DNA of 64,000 bases from Pseudomonas sp. BCA17 (GTDB lineage Bacteria > Pseudomonadota > Gammaproteobacteria > Pseudomonadales > Pseudomonadaceae): NCBI RefSeq assembly GCF_004519405.1, contig NZ_SGWI01000001.1, forward strand, positions 1,426,001 through 1,490,000. The letters are read 5' to 3'. Below, piece by piece: positions 18,723 through 27,645 of the stretch (position 1 is the first letter of the stretch; each line of letters begins with the position of its first letter). The notes under the pieces are model-generated. The model ran no database searches. It worked only from the letters and a program-made list of their open reading frames with translations, and was not told the DNA's origin. Made by a program: the position numbers and the translations under genes.

Positions 18723-19253
18723 TTAGTCATCCAATCCTGGAAAAAGACGCGCAATTGCGTCACCGCTCAACTGGGGTACGCCGCCTTCAGCAGTGTTAAA
18801 CATGCGCAGCGTCACACAATGCGGGTTCTCACCCATGTCAAACCAATGGGGCAGGCCGGCAGGGATCACCAACAGGTCATTTTTCTCACAGCGCACGCCG
18901 TACACATAGTCACCGATATGCAGGTTGAACAGCCCTTGGCCCGCGATGAAGAAGCGTACTTCGTCTTCCCCGTAGCGGCGCTCGTCGAGGAACCGGGCGC
19001 GCAACTCGTCCTTCTGCGGGTGATCACCGGTCACGCTGATCACCTCGACGGCCGCATAGCCCAGGGTGTCGATCTGTGGCTGGTACGCCGCGATCATGGC
19101 AGCGTCGCTGGCGCCCTTTTCAATGACACCGGGCTGCCAACGCTCGAACCGAACGCCATGTTCAGCCAGGGTGGAGTGGATATCGTCAAAGTGGGTCAGC
19201 ACCTTGTTCGGGGTATCGGGTGTGGTGACGTGGTAGACGGCTACATAACTCAT
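18723..19253 (-). CDS. Acireductone dioxygenase-like cupin with degenerate metal site
   Basis: A 176-residue cupin clearly related to acireductone dioxygenase (ARD) of methionine salvage. It shows the family features VYHVTTPDTPNKVLTH, EVRFFIAGQGLFNLHI and PAGLPHWFDMGE. The family binds Fe or Ni through an HxHxxxE motif plus a later His. Here the motif reads RRYGEDE, so the two histidines are Arg92 and Tyr94. Glu98 and His136 remain. True ARD activity is therefore doubtful. The start overlaps the stop of the MFS transporter by 4 bases (ATGA), so the two are translated together. No other mtn gene is nearby. Confidence 0.85.
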   Translation of the reverse strand: MSYVAVYHVTTPDTPNKVLTHFDDIHSTLAEHGVRFERWQPGVIEKGASDAAMIAAYQPQIDTLGYAAVEVISVTGDHPQKDELRARFLDERRYGEDEVRFFIAGQGLFNLHIGDYVYGVRCEKNDLLVIPAGLPHWFDMGENPHCVTLRMFNTAEGGVPQLSGDAIARLFPGLDD

Positions 19254-20413
19254 TGCACGGTTCCTTGATTCGGCTCTTGCAATCGAAGGCCAATGATAAC
19301 GGCAGCGGCCAGCGCCGCGACGCTGGCAATACTAAAGGTGAAGGTCGGCCCCAACAGGTTCCAGCTATAACCGGAATACAGGGCGCCGACGGCACCGCCC
19401 GTGCCCGCCAAGGCGGCATACAACGCCTGGCCCTGGCCTTGCTGGCGGGCGCCGAAGCTACGTTGCACGAAGGCAATCGCCGCTGCATGAAAGCTGCCGA
19501 ACGTGGCGGCGTGCATCACTTGCGCCAGCAGCAGCACCCAGAAACACTCAGCCAATGTGCCCAGCAGTAACCAGCGCAGGGCTGCCAGCAGGAAACTGGC
19601 GAGCAGCACCCGGCGTACGGAAAAACGCGCGAGGATGCGGCTCATGGCCAGGAACATCAACACTTCCGCCACCACCCCCATCGCCCACAGCATGCCGATC
19701 ACGCCTCGGCTGTAGCCCAAATGTTCGAGGTGCAGCGTGAGAAAGGTGTAATACGGCCCATGACTCATTTGCATCAATGCCACGCAGGCATAAAACGCCA
19801 ATACCCCGGGGCTGCATAATTGCTTGAGAAAACCGTCTCCGGCCAAGCGGCTGCCATGGGCGGCGGGCTGTGCGTTTGGCACCCACAGGCTGGCACCGAT
19901 GATGCCGGCCATGATCACCACGACCACCACCGGGTAGATATCCAGGCTCAGCCAGTCAAACAAGCGGCCCATGATGACCACGGTCAGGATAAAACCGATG
20001 GACCCCCACAGGCGGATCTGGCTGTAGCGCGAGGTCTGTTTTTGCAGGTGGGCCAGGGTGATCACTTCAAACTGGGGCAGCACCGCGTGCCAGAAGAACG
20101 CATGCAACGCCATCACCATGGCCAGCCAGGCGTAGGTCTTGCTGACGAAGATCAGTGAAAAGCTCGCCAGGGTACACACCGCGCCAAACCGTACGATGGC
20201 CAGGCGCCGACCGCTGTAGTCGCCGAGCCAGCCCCACAGGTTCGGTGCCACGCAGCGCATCAACATGGGGATGGCCACCAATTCGCCGATACGCGCACTG
20301 GGGAACCCCAGGTGATCGAAGTACAGCGCCAGGAAGGGCGCCGTTGCGCCCAGCAGGGCGAAATAGAACAGGTAGAAGCTGGAAAGGCGCCAGTATGGAA
20401 GAGCGGGCGTCAT
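19250..20413 (-). CDS. MFS transporter (phenylpropionate/HcaT-like family)
   Basis: A 387-residue inner-membrane transporter with about 12 helices. The N-terminus PYWRLSSFYLFYFALLGATAPFLALYF is typical of the PPP/nucleoside-permease-like MFS branch that includes HcaT. The start MTPALPYW is chosen; a longer frame begins with an unlikely 11 residues that read through REP sequence. It lies between aroC (55 bp upstream) and the ARD-like cupin (4-base overlap). The substrate is not known, and coupling to the cupin suggests a shared small-molecule ligand. Confidence 0.85.
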   Translation of the reverse strand: MTPALPYWRLSSFYLFYFALLGATAPFLALYFDHLGFPSARIGELVAIPMLMRCVAPNLWGWLGDYSGRRLAIVRFGAVCTLASFSLIFVSKTYAWLAMVMALHAFFWHAVLPQFEVITLAHLQKQTSRYSQIRLWGSIGFILTVVIMGRLFDWLSLDIYPVVVVVIMAGIIGASLWVPNAQPAAHGSRLAGDGFLKQLCSPGVLAFYACVALMQMSHGPYYTFLTLHLEHLGYSRGVIGMLWAMGVVAEVLMFLAMSRILARFSVRRVLLASFLLAALRWLLLGTLAECFWVLLLAQVMHAATFGSFHAAAIAFVQRSFGARQQGQGQALYAALAGTGGAVGALYSGYSWNLLGPTFTFSIASVAALAAAVIIGLRLQEPNQGTVQ

Positions 20414-20436
20414 GCGTGGGGCTGCTTCGCAACCCG

Positions 20437-20456
20437 GCGCGAGCAAGCCCGCTCAC
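20437..20456. repeat. Half REP element between aroC and the MFS gene
   Basis: A single copy of the gcgcgagcaagcccgctc core sits in the short gap between two co-directional genes. It could form an mRNA hairpin that uncouples aroC from the downstream pair. Confidence 0.6.
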
Positions 20457-20468
20457 CCGCACAAGCCG

Positions 20469-21560
20469 TCACAGCTGGCCCAGCACCGGGGTACTCACGC
20501 GTACATCGGCGTTCTGCCCACGATTGCGCAGCAGGTGGTCCATCAACACGATGGCCATCATGGCTTCGGCAATCGGCGTAGCACGGATGCCCACGCACGG
20601 GTCATGACGACCCTTGGTGATCACGTCCACCGGGTTGCCATGCACATCGATCGAACGGCCCGGCGTGGTGATGCTCGATGTGGCCTTGAGCGCCAGGTGC
20701 GCAACAATCGGCTGACCGGAGGAAATGCCGCCGAGGATGCCACCTGCGTTGTTGCTCAGGAAACCCTGCGGCGTCAGTTCGTCGCGATGCTCGGTGCCGC
20801 GCTGGGCCACGCAGGCGAAACCGGCGCCGATTTCCACGCCCTTCACCGCGTTGATGCTCATCAGGGCATGGGCCAACTCGGCATCCAGGCGATCGAAGAT
20901 CGGCTCGCCCAGGCCCGGCTTCACGCCTTCGGCAACCACGGTGATCCTGGCACCGACGGAGTCCTGATCGCGGCGCAACTGGTCCATGTAGGCTTCCAGT
21001 TCCGGCACCTTGTCGGGATCGGGGCTGAAAAAGGCGTTGTCTTCGACGCTGTCCCAGGTCTTGAACGGGATTTCGATCGGGCCCAGTTGGCTCATGTAGC
21101 CACGGATGACGATGCCCTGGGACGCCAGGTATTTCTTGGCAATCGCACCGGCCGCCACACGCATCGCAGTCTCGCGGGCCGAGCTGCGGCCACCGCCGCG
21201 GTAGTCGCGCTCGCCGTATTTGTGATGATAGGTGTAGTCGGCGTGGGCCGGGCGGAACAGGTCCTTGATCGCCGAGTAGTCCTTGGATTTCTGGTCGGTG
21301 TTGCGGATCAGCAGGCCGATGGCGCACCCGGTGGTGCGACCTTCGAATACGCCGGAGAGGATTTCGACCTCGTCGGGTTCCTGGCGCTGGGTGGTGTGGC
21401 GACTGGTGCCGGGCTTGCGACGGTCGAGGTCACGCTGCAGGTCTTCCAGGGACAGCTCGAGGCCGGGCGGGCAGCCGTCGACAATGGCGACCAACGCCGG
21501 GCCATGGCTTTCGCCCGCGGTGGTGACAGTGAACAGCTTGCCGAAGGTATTGCCGGACAT
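20469..21560 (-). CDS. aroC: Chorismate synthase
   Basis: Last step of the shikimate pathway: removes phosphate from 5-enolpyruvylshikimate 3-phosphate to give chorismate, with reduced FMN as cofactor. The 363 residues include the family signatures [17 protein letters not shown] at the N-terminus, the central [21 protein letters not shown] and [20 protein letters not shown] near the end. The ATG and length agree with the family. The neighbouring transporter and hydrolase match the P. aeruginosa order. Confidence 0.97.
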   Translation of the reverse strand: MSGNTFGKLFTVTTAGESHGPALVAIVDGCPPGLELSLEDLQRDLDRRKPGTSRHTTQRQEPDEVEILSGVFEGRTTGCAIGLLIRNTDQKSKDYSAIKDLFRPAHADYTYHHKYGERDYRGGGRSSARETAMRVAAGAIAKKYLASQGIVIRGYMSQLGPIEIPFKTWDSVEDNAFFSPDPDKVPELEAYMDQLRRDQDSVGARITVVAEGVKPGLGEPIFDRLDAELAHALMSINAVKGVEIGAGFACVAQRGTEHRDELTPQGFLSNNAGGILGGISSGQPIVAHLALKATSSITTPGRSIDVHGNPVDVITKGRHDPCVGIRATPIAEAMMAIVLMDHLLRNRGQNADVRVSTPVLGQL

Positions 21561-21703
21561 GCAGGGCGCTCCGTGAAATCAGTTGAATCAAGTCAACCGT
21601 AATAACTTAAGGCGGCCAGTATACGCAGGCTATCGGACTAGTTCATCCTCGAAACCTTACCGGTAGACGTTGGTCCAACCGGCACCTTCCTGATGATGGC
21701 GCG

Positions 21704-22666
21704 ATGATGCTGCGAGTTTTGCTTTTGACCCTCACCCTGTTTTCCAGCCTTGGCTTCGCCGCCTCCCCTGTCGTGCTGCAACGGCCTATCAGCCTGGACA
21801 CCGGCAGCGGCGAGTTGTTTGGTTCACTCTTGCTGCCCAAATCCGACAAGCCGGTGCCGGTGGTCCTGATCATCGCCGGCTCCGGCCCCACTGACCGCAA
21901 CGGCAACAGCGCCGACGGCGCGCGCAACGACAGCCTCAAGCGCCTGGCCTGGGTCCTGGCGCGCCATAACATTGCCAGCGTGCGCTATGACAAGCGCGGC
22001 GTAGCCGCCAGCCTGGCCGCGACCCCCGACGAGCGCAACCTGACCCTCGACGCCTATGTAGCCGACGCCGTGGCCTGGGGCAAGCTGCTCAAGGCCGATA
22101 CGCGCCTGGGCCCGCTGATCGTGCTGGGCCACAGCGAAGGCGCACTGGTGGCCGCCCTCGCCGCACCGCAGCTTGACCCCGCGGGCGTCATTTCCCTCTC
22201 GGGCAGCGCGCGGCCGGTAGACCAGGTAATTCGTCAGCAACTGGCCAACCATCTGCCTCCCGCCCTGTTGCTGCGCAGCAATGAAATTCTCGATCACCTC
22301 AAGGCCGGCCAAGTGGATGACGATGTGCCCCGCCCACTGGAAGGTATTTTCCGACCCAGCGTGCAGCCGTATCTGATCAGCCTGTTCCGCGCCGATCCTT
22401 CGGCCGCCTTCGCCAGATTGAAGATGCCCGCCCTGATCATCCAGGGTACCCACGATATACAGGTGGGTGTCGGCGATGCTCAGTTGTTGAAAAATGCCAA
22501 GCCGGACGCGCAATTGACGGTGATCGAGGGAATGAACCACGTGATGCGCATCATCCCCAAGGATGTTAAGGAACAACTGGAGTCCTACAACGACCCGCAA
22601 CGGCCCCTCGCCGCCGAGCTGGGCCAACGCATCGTGCGCTTTATCGACGGACTTGAGCCCCGTTAA
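21704..22666 (+). CDS. Exported alpha/beta hydrolase
   Basis: A 320-residue hydrolase with a signal peptide (MLRVLLLTLTLFSSLGFAA) and an alpha/beta-hydrolase fold. The oxyanion region is IIAGSGPTDRNGNSADG and the nucleophile elbow is GHSEGA near residue 144. A late Asp (GTHDIQVG) and His (GMNHVMRII) complete the triad. It is likely periplasmic. The substrate is unknown; the gene is the counterpart of PA1680, divergent from aroC across 143 bp. Either of two adjacent ATG codons could be the start. Confidence 0.85.
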   Translation: MMLRVLLLTLTLFSSLGFAASPVVLQRPISLDTGSGELFGSLLLPKSDKPVPVVLIIAGSGPTDRNGNSADGARNDSLKRLAWVLARHNIASVRYDKRGVAASLAATPDERNLTLDAYVADAVAWGKLLKADTRLGPLIVLGHSEGALVAALAAPQLDPAGVISLSGSARPVDQVIRQQLANHLPPALLLRSNEILDHLKAGQVDDDVPRPLEGIFRPSVQPYLISLFRADPSAAFARLKMPALIIQGTHDIQVGVGDAQLLKNAKPDAQLTVIEGMNHVMRIIPKDVKEQLESYNDPQRPLAAELGQRIVRFIDGLEPR

Positions 22667-22711
22667 GCGACTATTTGCCTCCAGTCCTGAAGAACACGGC
22701 CGATAAGGCCA

Positions 22712-22740
22712 GAGTCGACAGCAAAAAAGACTGTCGACTC
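22712..22740. repeat. Perfect 10-bp inverted repeat between two genes
   Basis: gagtcgacag and ctgtcgactc flank a 9-base A-rich loop, placed between the hydrolase stop and the next start. No T-run follows, so it may be an mRNA hairpin or an operator rather than a terminator. Confidence 0.6.
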
Positions 22741-22766
22741 GCAAGGCTTGGACAGGATCGCGCCGC

Positions 22767-23573
22767 ATGACAACCACCGAAGCAACACCAGAACCTACCG
22801 CCGATGCCCCGGCTGAAAAACCCGAGGTCGTCGAGGCGGCGGCACTGCCGTGGGCGGACGTACAGGCCGAACACTTCAAGATGCTGCGCCTGGCCCCCCT
22901 GGCCACGGATCGCGCGACCGGCGTGCGGCCATTGCGCTTTGTGCAGTTCGGTTATGCCGAGCGCCATGACAAACATCGCAGCCTGTTGCGCATGATCATC
23001 CAGTTGCCGGCGCAACGGGTGCGCCGTGAGCAGAACCACCTGGATATCTGGGTCGATCACGATACCCACCGCGTGCACTTCGGCCCAGGCAACAGCCTGG
23101 AGATCGAGCCGGCCAACCGGGGCCTTGGTCGCTTCCTGGTCGCCCAAGGCGCCGCATGGGCGAAAAAGAAGTGGTCACACTACCGCGTCGACGGCGTGGA
23201 CCTGGCCAACAAAGACGCACTGAACGAAGCCACGCGCCTGCGGCGCGATCATTTCCTGCGCGTCCAGGGGTTCGACGTGGCCTACGCCGACGTTCAGCAC
23301 CTCAAGGGTAACGTACAGCCGGGCAAAGTCAGCGAAGTGCTCGACAGCTGGAACACCGAGAAGGTGCAGTTCGTGGAGATTCTCGAGGCTGCACAAATGC
23401 TGCAACAGGCCGAGCACAACCTGGCCGAACAGGAAGTGAAGCTGCGCAAGGAAGAGGAGAAGGTCACCAAGTTCAAGCGTGAGGACAGCGGGTTGCGCTT
23501 CACCATTACTTGCCTGGTTGCGTTTACCGTGTTTCAGGCGGGCTTGCTGATCTGGATTGCGACGCACCGCTGA
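22767..23573 (+). CDS. Hypothetical tail-anchored protein with coiled coil
   Basis: A 268-residue protein matching no domain that I recognise. Visible parts: a Pro/Ala/Glu-rich disordered start (residues 1-30), a mixed alpha/beta body to about 200, a charged coiled coil around 205-240 (QAEHNLAEQEVKLRKEEEKV) and a single C-terminal helix TITCLVAFTVFQAGLLIWIA. This is a tail-anchor layout with the body in the cytoplasm. AGGAT precedes the ATG. Its position corresponds to PA1679. It follows the hydrolase by 100 bp. Confidence 0.75.
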   Translation: MTTTEATPEPTADAPAEKPEVVEAAALPWADVQAEHFKMLRLAPLATDRATGVRPLRFVQFGYAERHDKHRSLLRMIIQLPAQRVRREQNHLDIWVDHDTHRVHFGPGNSLEIEPANRGLGRFLVAQGAAWAKKKWSHYRVDGVDLANKDALNEATRLRRDHFLRVQGFDVAYADVQHLKGNVQPGKVSEVLDSWNTEKVQFVEILEAAQMLQQAEHNLAEQEVKLRKEEEKVTKFKREDSGLRFTITCLVAFTVFQAGLLIWIATHR

Positions 23574-23604
23574 AACCGGTCGGTGCAATGACATAAGTGT
23601 GAAT

Positions 23605-23690
23605 GCAAGAGGGGGCTTGCCCCCGATGACGGTGTGCCAGTCAATTCATCAGTGACTGAACCACAGCTATCGGGGCAAGCCCCCTCCTAC
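23605..23690. repeat. Paired REP element (inverted)
   Basis: Inverted units with core gagggggcttgcccccgat / atcggggcaagccccctc surround about 45 bases. It lies between convergent genes, the place where REP pairs often protect mRNA 3' ends. Confidence 0.85.
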
Positions 23691-23712
23691 ATTTCCAACG
23701 GTGCTGCTGCCG

Positions 23713-24621
23713 TCAGACCCTGGCGGCGAACACCGCTTGATGCGCTCGGCACTGCTCAGCCGTCAACATGAACACGCCATGGCCACCCCGCTGGAAGTCC
23801 AGCCAGGCAAAGTCCACTTCCGGGTACAACGCCTCGACGTGCACCTGGCTGTTGCCGACTTCAACGATCAGCAAGCCCTTCTCGGTCAAGTGGTCCGCCG
23901 CCTCGGCCAGCATGCGCCGCACCAGGTTCAAGCCATCGTCACCACAAGCCAGGCCCAGCTCCGGCTCGTGCTGATACTCATCCGGCATGTCGGCAAAATC
24001 TTCGGCATCCACATACGGCGGGTTGGACACGATCAGGTCGAACCGCTGGCCCGGCAGGCCGTCAAAGCCATCGCCTTGCACGGTATAAACGTGCTGATCC
24101 ACGCCATGGCGCTCGATGTTCTGGTTGGCGACTTCCAAGGCTTCGAAGGACAGGTCGCCCAGTACCACCTCGGCGTCCGGGAACTCATAAGCACAGGCAA
24201 TACCAATGCAACCCGAGCCCGTGCACAGGTCGAGAATGCGCGCCGGCGGCTGGGCCAACCAGGGCTCGAAGCGATTTTCGATCAGCTCGCCAATCGGTGA
24301 GCGCGGGATCAACACGCGTTCGTCGACGATAAACGACAGGCCACAGAACCAGGCTTCTTTCAACAAGTAAGCAGTGGGCAGACGCTCGTGGATGCGGCGA
24401 TGCAACAAGCGCTGCACATGGGAGATTTCCTCTTCTTCCAAGTTGCAGTCCAGGTAGCTGTCGGCGATTTCCCAAGGCAGGTGCAAAGCGCCGAGCACCA
24501 ATTGCCGGGCTTCGTCCCAGGCATTGTCGGTGCCATGGCCGAAAAACAGGTCTTCCCCATGGAAACGGCTGACAGCCCAACGGATATGGTCGCGCACAGT
24601 GCGCAGGCGGGATGTAATCAC
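23713..24621 (-). CDS. prmB: 50S ribosomal protein L3 N5-glutamine methyltransferase
   Basis: Methylates a glutamine of ribosomal protein L3, using SAM. The 302 residues carry the SAM motif [14 protein letters not shown] and the catalytic NPPY motif in [12 protein letters not shown]. The N-terminal helical region (residues 1-100, [15 protein letters not shown]) marks PrmB rather than PrmC. The start is GTG, with AGGAGC about 8 bases upstream. The gene is the counterpart of PA1678. Confidence 0.95.
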   Translation of the reverse strand: MITSRLRTVRDHIRWAVSRFHGEDLFFGHGTDNAWDEARQLVLGALHLPWEIADSYLDCNLEEEEISHVQRLLHRRIHERLPTAYLLKEAWFCGLSFIVDERVLIPRSPIGELIENRFEPWLAQPPARILDLCTGSGCIGIACAYEFPDAEVVLGDLSFEALEVANQNIERHGVDQHVYTVQGDGFDGLPGQRFDLIVSNPPYVDAEDFADMPDEYQHEPELGLACGDDGLNLVRRMLAEAADHLTEKGLLIVEVGNSQVHVEALYPEVDFAWLDFQRGGHGVFMLTAEQCRAHQAVFAARV

Positions 24622-24859
24622 GGGGCAAGCTCCTGGAAAAAACGACTGGCGATTCTATCAGCCTTCGCCTGTCCCTTCGATGTACGAAAAAACTTCACCA
24701 CCCGTCGGATTTCATCCAATTTGCCATCATTGCACTAAACAAGCCGCCCACTTGACATCGCTGCACGTCAACAACGGCGTACCTTACGATGGTAGCGATT
24801 CACAGAACCGCTCAGCCAGTGGACAATGTCGCAAAAGCCCCCCTCACAGGAGCCCCAGA

Positions 24860-25450
24860 ATGTCCGTTCCAAAGACGATGTTTCAACTCAGCGGTCGCGG
24901 TTACGCAGCAGCCAACCTGAACCATGCGACCCTCGTGATCATCGACGCCCAGAAGGAATACCTCAGCGGTCCGCTTGCCCTCTCGGGCATGGATGCAGCA
25001 GTCGACAACATCAAGCAACTGGTAGCCGCAGCACGTAATGCCGGGCGCCCGATCGTGCATGTGCGCCACCTGGGCACCGTCGGCGGCCTGTTTGACCCAC
25101 AAGGCGAGCGCGGCGAATTCATTGCGGGCCTGGAACCCCTCGGTGACGAAACCGTCATCGGCAAGCTGTTGCCCAGCGCCTTCCACGGCACCGGCCTGGA
25201 AAAACACCTGCAGGACCTTGGTTCCCTGGACCTGATCGTCTGCGGCTTCATGAGCCACTCCAGCGTCAGCACTACCGTGCGCGCCGCCAAGAACCTGGGC
25301 TTTCGCTGCACCCTGGTGGAAGACGCCTGTGCCACCCGCGACCTGCCTTGCAAAGGCGGCGTATTGAGCGCCGAGCACGTACAACAGACCGAAATGGCCA
25401 TCATGGCTGACAACTTCGCGACCCTTGCGCTGACCAAAGATCTGATCTGA
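24860..25450 (+). CDS. Isochorismatase-fold hydrolase with Ser at the usual Cys position
   Basis: A 196-residue member of the isochorismatase/cysteine hydrolase superfamily. Asp29 is in LVIIDAQKEY and the cis-peptide region reads VCGFMSHSSVSTT. Cysteine hydrolases have HxCV at this place. Here it is His-Ser-Ser-Val, with Ser135 replacing the nucleophile, so it may act like true isochorismatases, which need no Cys, or have lost activity. The start MSVPKTMF follows AGGAG by about 8 bases. The gene is divergent from prmB and corresponds to PA1677. Confidence 0.85.
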   Translation: MSVPKTMFQLSGRGYAAANLNHATLVIIDAQKEYLSGPLALSGMDAAVDNIKQLVAAARNAGRPIVHVRHLGTVGGLFDPQGERGEFIAGLEPLGDETVIGKLLPSAFHGTGLEKHLQDLGSLDLIVCGFMSHSSVSTTVRAAKNLGFRCTLVEDACATRDLPCKGGVLSAEHVQQTEMAIMADNFATLALTKDLI

Positions 25451-25590
25451 TCCACATCTGATGAGCGGCGTGGCGTGTTTATTGCCCCGCTCATCCGCAA
25501 CACCTCCTCATTTGGCGCATTTACCGCTCTCCCAGGAACAACTTGTGTATCTTCCGGTCGAAGGGCCGATACCCTGGAGGAAAGGTCGGA

Positions 25591-25911
25591 ATGAAGATAT
25601 CCGATGGTTTTGATGCTCGTCGCTTGCGCCCCAAGGGCCCGAGCAACTGGCGTCTGCGCCTGGTCGCCGGCTTTGCCGCGCTGTTGGCGATTGTAGGTCT
25701 GCTGCTGGCCGGGGCTGGCGCCGCCGGTTTGTTGGGTCACTCACCCGCCTTGGGTGAACTGAATACCAGCCCTGGCGGTTCGGCGATTCTGTCATTGATC
25801 GGCCTGTTGATACTGTGGCTGGGCGTATGTTTGTGGCGACGCAGTCGTCGACGGATGCGCCAACCGTTGTCACTGAATATCGCTTCACACCTGATGAAAA
25901 AGCACGACTGA
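25591..25911 (+). CDS. Hypothetical two-helix membrane protein
   Basis: A 106-residue protein with a basic N-terminus (residues 1-23), two membrane helices (about 25-50, VAGFAALLAIVGLLLAGAGAAGLLG, and 62-80, ILSLIGLLILWLGVCLW), then an Arg-rich cytoplasmic tail, RRSRRRMRQP. GGAGG lies about 10 bases before the ATG. No family recognised. It sits between the isochorismatase-fold gene and the Smr gene. Confidence 0.72.
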   Translation: MKISDGFDARRLRPKGPSNWRLRLVAGFAALLAIVGLLLAGAGAAGLLGHSPALGELNTSPGGSAILSLIGLLILWLGVCLWRRSRRRMRQPLSLNIASHLMKKHD

Positions 25912-25986
25912 TGGCGCTTGGATAGCGTTTCCTGCGCCCTGGCCGCCGCGATTTAGGTAAACTGCCCGCCCTTCGCGGAGGCCGAC

Positions 25987-26544
25987 ATGCAAGACGACGA
26001 TTTTTCCCTGTTCAAAAATGAGCTGCGCGGCGTCAAGCCGATCAAGCACGACCGTGCCGACACCGGCAAACCCAAGACCGACCGGGCACAGATCGCCAAG
26101 CTGCGCCAGGCCGCGACCGTACGCACCGATGCCACCACCGTCGATGGTCTGTCGGACCAGTTCGTGATCGATGTAGGCCCCGAAGATGAGTTGATGTGGG
26201 CCCGCGATGGCGTGCAGGAAAGCCAGATGCGCAAGCTCAAGATCGGGCAGATCCCGTTCGAAGGCAGCCTCGACCTGCACGGCATGAACGTCGAAAAAGC
26301 CCGCGAGACCCTCTGGGCGTTCCTGGCCGAAGCCACCAAATTCGAAATCCGCTGCGTGCGTGTCACCCACGGCAAGGCCGTGCGGCTGGATGGCAAGCGT
26401 CCGATGATCAAGAGCCACGTCAACACCTGGCTGCGCCAGCATTCCCAGGTACTCGGTTTTACTTCGTGCCAGGCCCGTCACGGCGGCGCTGGTGCGGTGT
26501 ATGTGATGCTCAAGCGCACCATGATGGAAGGGCGCGACGAGTAA
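25987..26544 (+). CDS. Smr-domain (MutS2-related) protein
   Basis: A 185-residue protein with a C-terminal Smr nuclease-like domain. Motifs are LDLHGMNVEKARETL near residue 95, VRVTHGKAVR and a closing HGGAGAVYVMLK. Stand-alone Smr proteins can cut RNA or DNA; the E. coli relative SmrB cleaves mRNA at collided ribosomes. The N-terminal 80 residues are charged and probably flexible. CGGAGG precedes the ATG. It is the counterpart of PA1676. Confidence 0.9.
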   Translation: MQDDDFSLFKNELRGVKPIKHDRADTGKPKTDRAQIAKLRQAATVRTDATTVDGLSDQFVIDVGPEDELMWARDGVQESQMRKLKIGQIPFEGSLDLHGMNVEKARETLWAFLAEATKFEIRCVRVTHGKAVRLDGKRPMIKSHVNTWLRQHSQVLGFTSCQARHGGAGAVYVMLKRTMMEGRDE

Positions 26545-26603
26545 CAGGGGTAAGGCGACGTCACCGGATTCAGCCTTTTCAGATAAGCCCCGTGATGCAA
26601 GTG

Positions 26604-26629
26604 AAAAGCCCGCGATTGCGGGCTTTTTT
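26604..26629 (+). terminator. Rho-independent terminator after the Smr gene
   Basis: A 10-bp stem, aaaagcccgc with gcgggctttt, loop gatt, leads into a T-run. Confidence 0.9.
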
Positions 26630-26723
26630 ACGCGTGCAAACGGGCTAGTCGGATCAAGAAGGCAGGCCAGGCTGTCGAAAGACAGAATCAGCCACCAAGC
26701 GCTCGCAGAGGCGGCCTGCATGA

Positions 26724-26975
26724 TGGTCAAGCACTCAAAGCGGCGCTCGTCACAGTGAAGGGCAATACAACTGCCGCCACACTTACGCTACCATGTGCCT
26801 AATGGCAGGCATGAACCTTGGGTTCATCGCTGATCAGCTCGGTCACAGCGTGCAAATGCTTCTGACGACTTACGCCCGATGGATGAACTCCGGTGCAGAT
26901 TGGAGTGAAGTCGGGAAGCTTGAGCAAAGCCTGATTGGTACAAAATTGGTACAGGCAGAAACCGTACCCCTCTAG
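26724..26975 (+). pseudogene. Remnant of a phage-type tyrosine recombinase (integrase C-terminus)
   Basis: About 80 codons survive of the catalytic end of a tyrosine recombinase. They read RHTYATMCLMAGMN, then FIADQLGHSVQMLLTTYARWMN, which supplies the Arg-His box, the later His (LGHS) and the Tyr nucleophile region. An in-frame stop lies just upstream at 26721, and the adjacent frame keeps recognisable pieces (GLHDGQALKAAL), so the rest was lost by frameshift and deletion. No phage gene, tRNA or attachment site remains beside it. It lies between the Smr terminator and folE. Confidence 0.82.
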
Positions 26976-26997
26976 AACCCATACGGAATAACGCTCT

Positions 26998-27543
26998 GTG
27001 ACACTGGAACAGAATTACACCGCGATCCTCGGCCAACTCGGCGAGGACGTCTCCCGCGAGGGCCTGCTCGACACGCCAAAGCGTGCCGCCAAGGCGATGC
27101 AGTACCTCTGCCGTGGCTATGAACAGACCTTGGAAGAAGTCACCAACGGTGCCTTGTTCAGCTCTGACAACAGCGAAATGGTGCTGGTCAAGGACATCGA
27201 GTTGTATTCGTTGTGCGAACACCACCTGTTGCCGTTTATCGGCAAGGCCCATGTTGCCTACATCCCCAGCGGCAAAGTGCTGGGCCTGTCGAAAGTTGCG
27301 CGGATTGTCGACATGTACGCGCGCCGCCTGCAGATCCAGGAAAACCTCAGTCGCCAGATTGCCGATGCCGTGATGCAGGTAACAGGCGCGTTAGGCGTGG
27401 CCGTGGTGATCGAGGCCAAGCACATGTGCATGATGATGCGCGGTGTGGAGAAACAGAATTCGTCGATGATCACCTCGGTGATGCTGGGTGAGTTCCGCGA
27501 AAACGCGGCCACCCGCAGCGAATTCCTGAGCCTGATCAAGTAA
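26998..27543 (+). CDS. folE: GTP cyclohydrolase I
   Basis: Converts GTP to dihydroneopterin triphosphate, the first step of folate and pterin synthesis. The 181 residues show the zinc-site motif [10 protein letters not shown] (Cys74, His77), the third ligand Cys in KHMCMMMRG near 144, and the family stretch [17 protein letters not shown]. The start is GTG, and the ribosome site is weak (GGAAT). Cys and His ligands are complete, so the usual zinc enzyme is expected. It is the counterpart of PA1674. Confidence 0.96.
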   Translation: MTLEQNYTAILGQLGEDVSREGLLDTPKRAAKAMQYLCRGYEQTLEEVTNGALFSSDNSEMVLVKDIELYSLCEHHLLPFIGKAHVAYIPSGKVLGLSKVARIVDMYARRLQIQENLSRQIADAVMQVTGALGVAVVIEAKHMCMMMRGVEKQNSSMITSVMLGEFRENAATRSEFLSLIK

Positions 27544-27556
27544 CAGGCTGGGTAAG

Positions 27557-27588
27557 AAAAAACCGGCGTTCATCGTCGGTTTTTTTTC
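27557..27588 (+). terminator. Rho-independent terminator after folE
   Basis: A 9-bp stem, aaaaaaccg with cggtttttt, followed by further T residues. Confidence 0.85.
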
Positions 27589-27645
27589 GCCCACAAAATT
27601 AATGTAAGCTGCGGCCCCTTCTGTATCGGGCAAGAGATTTCAGCC

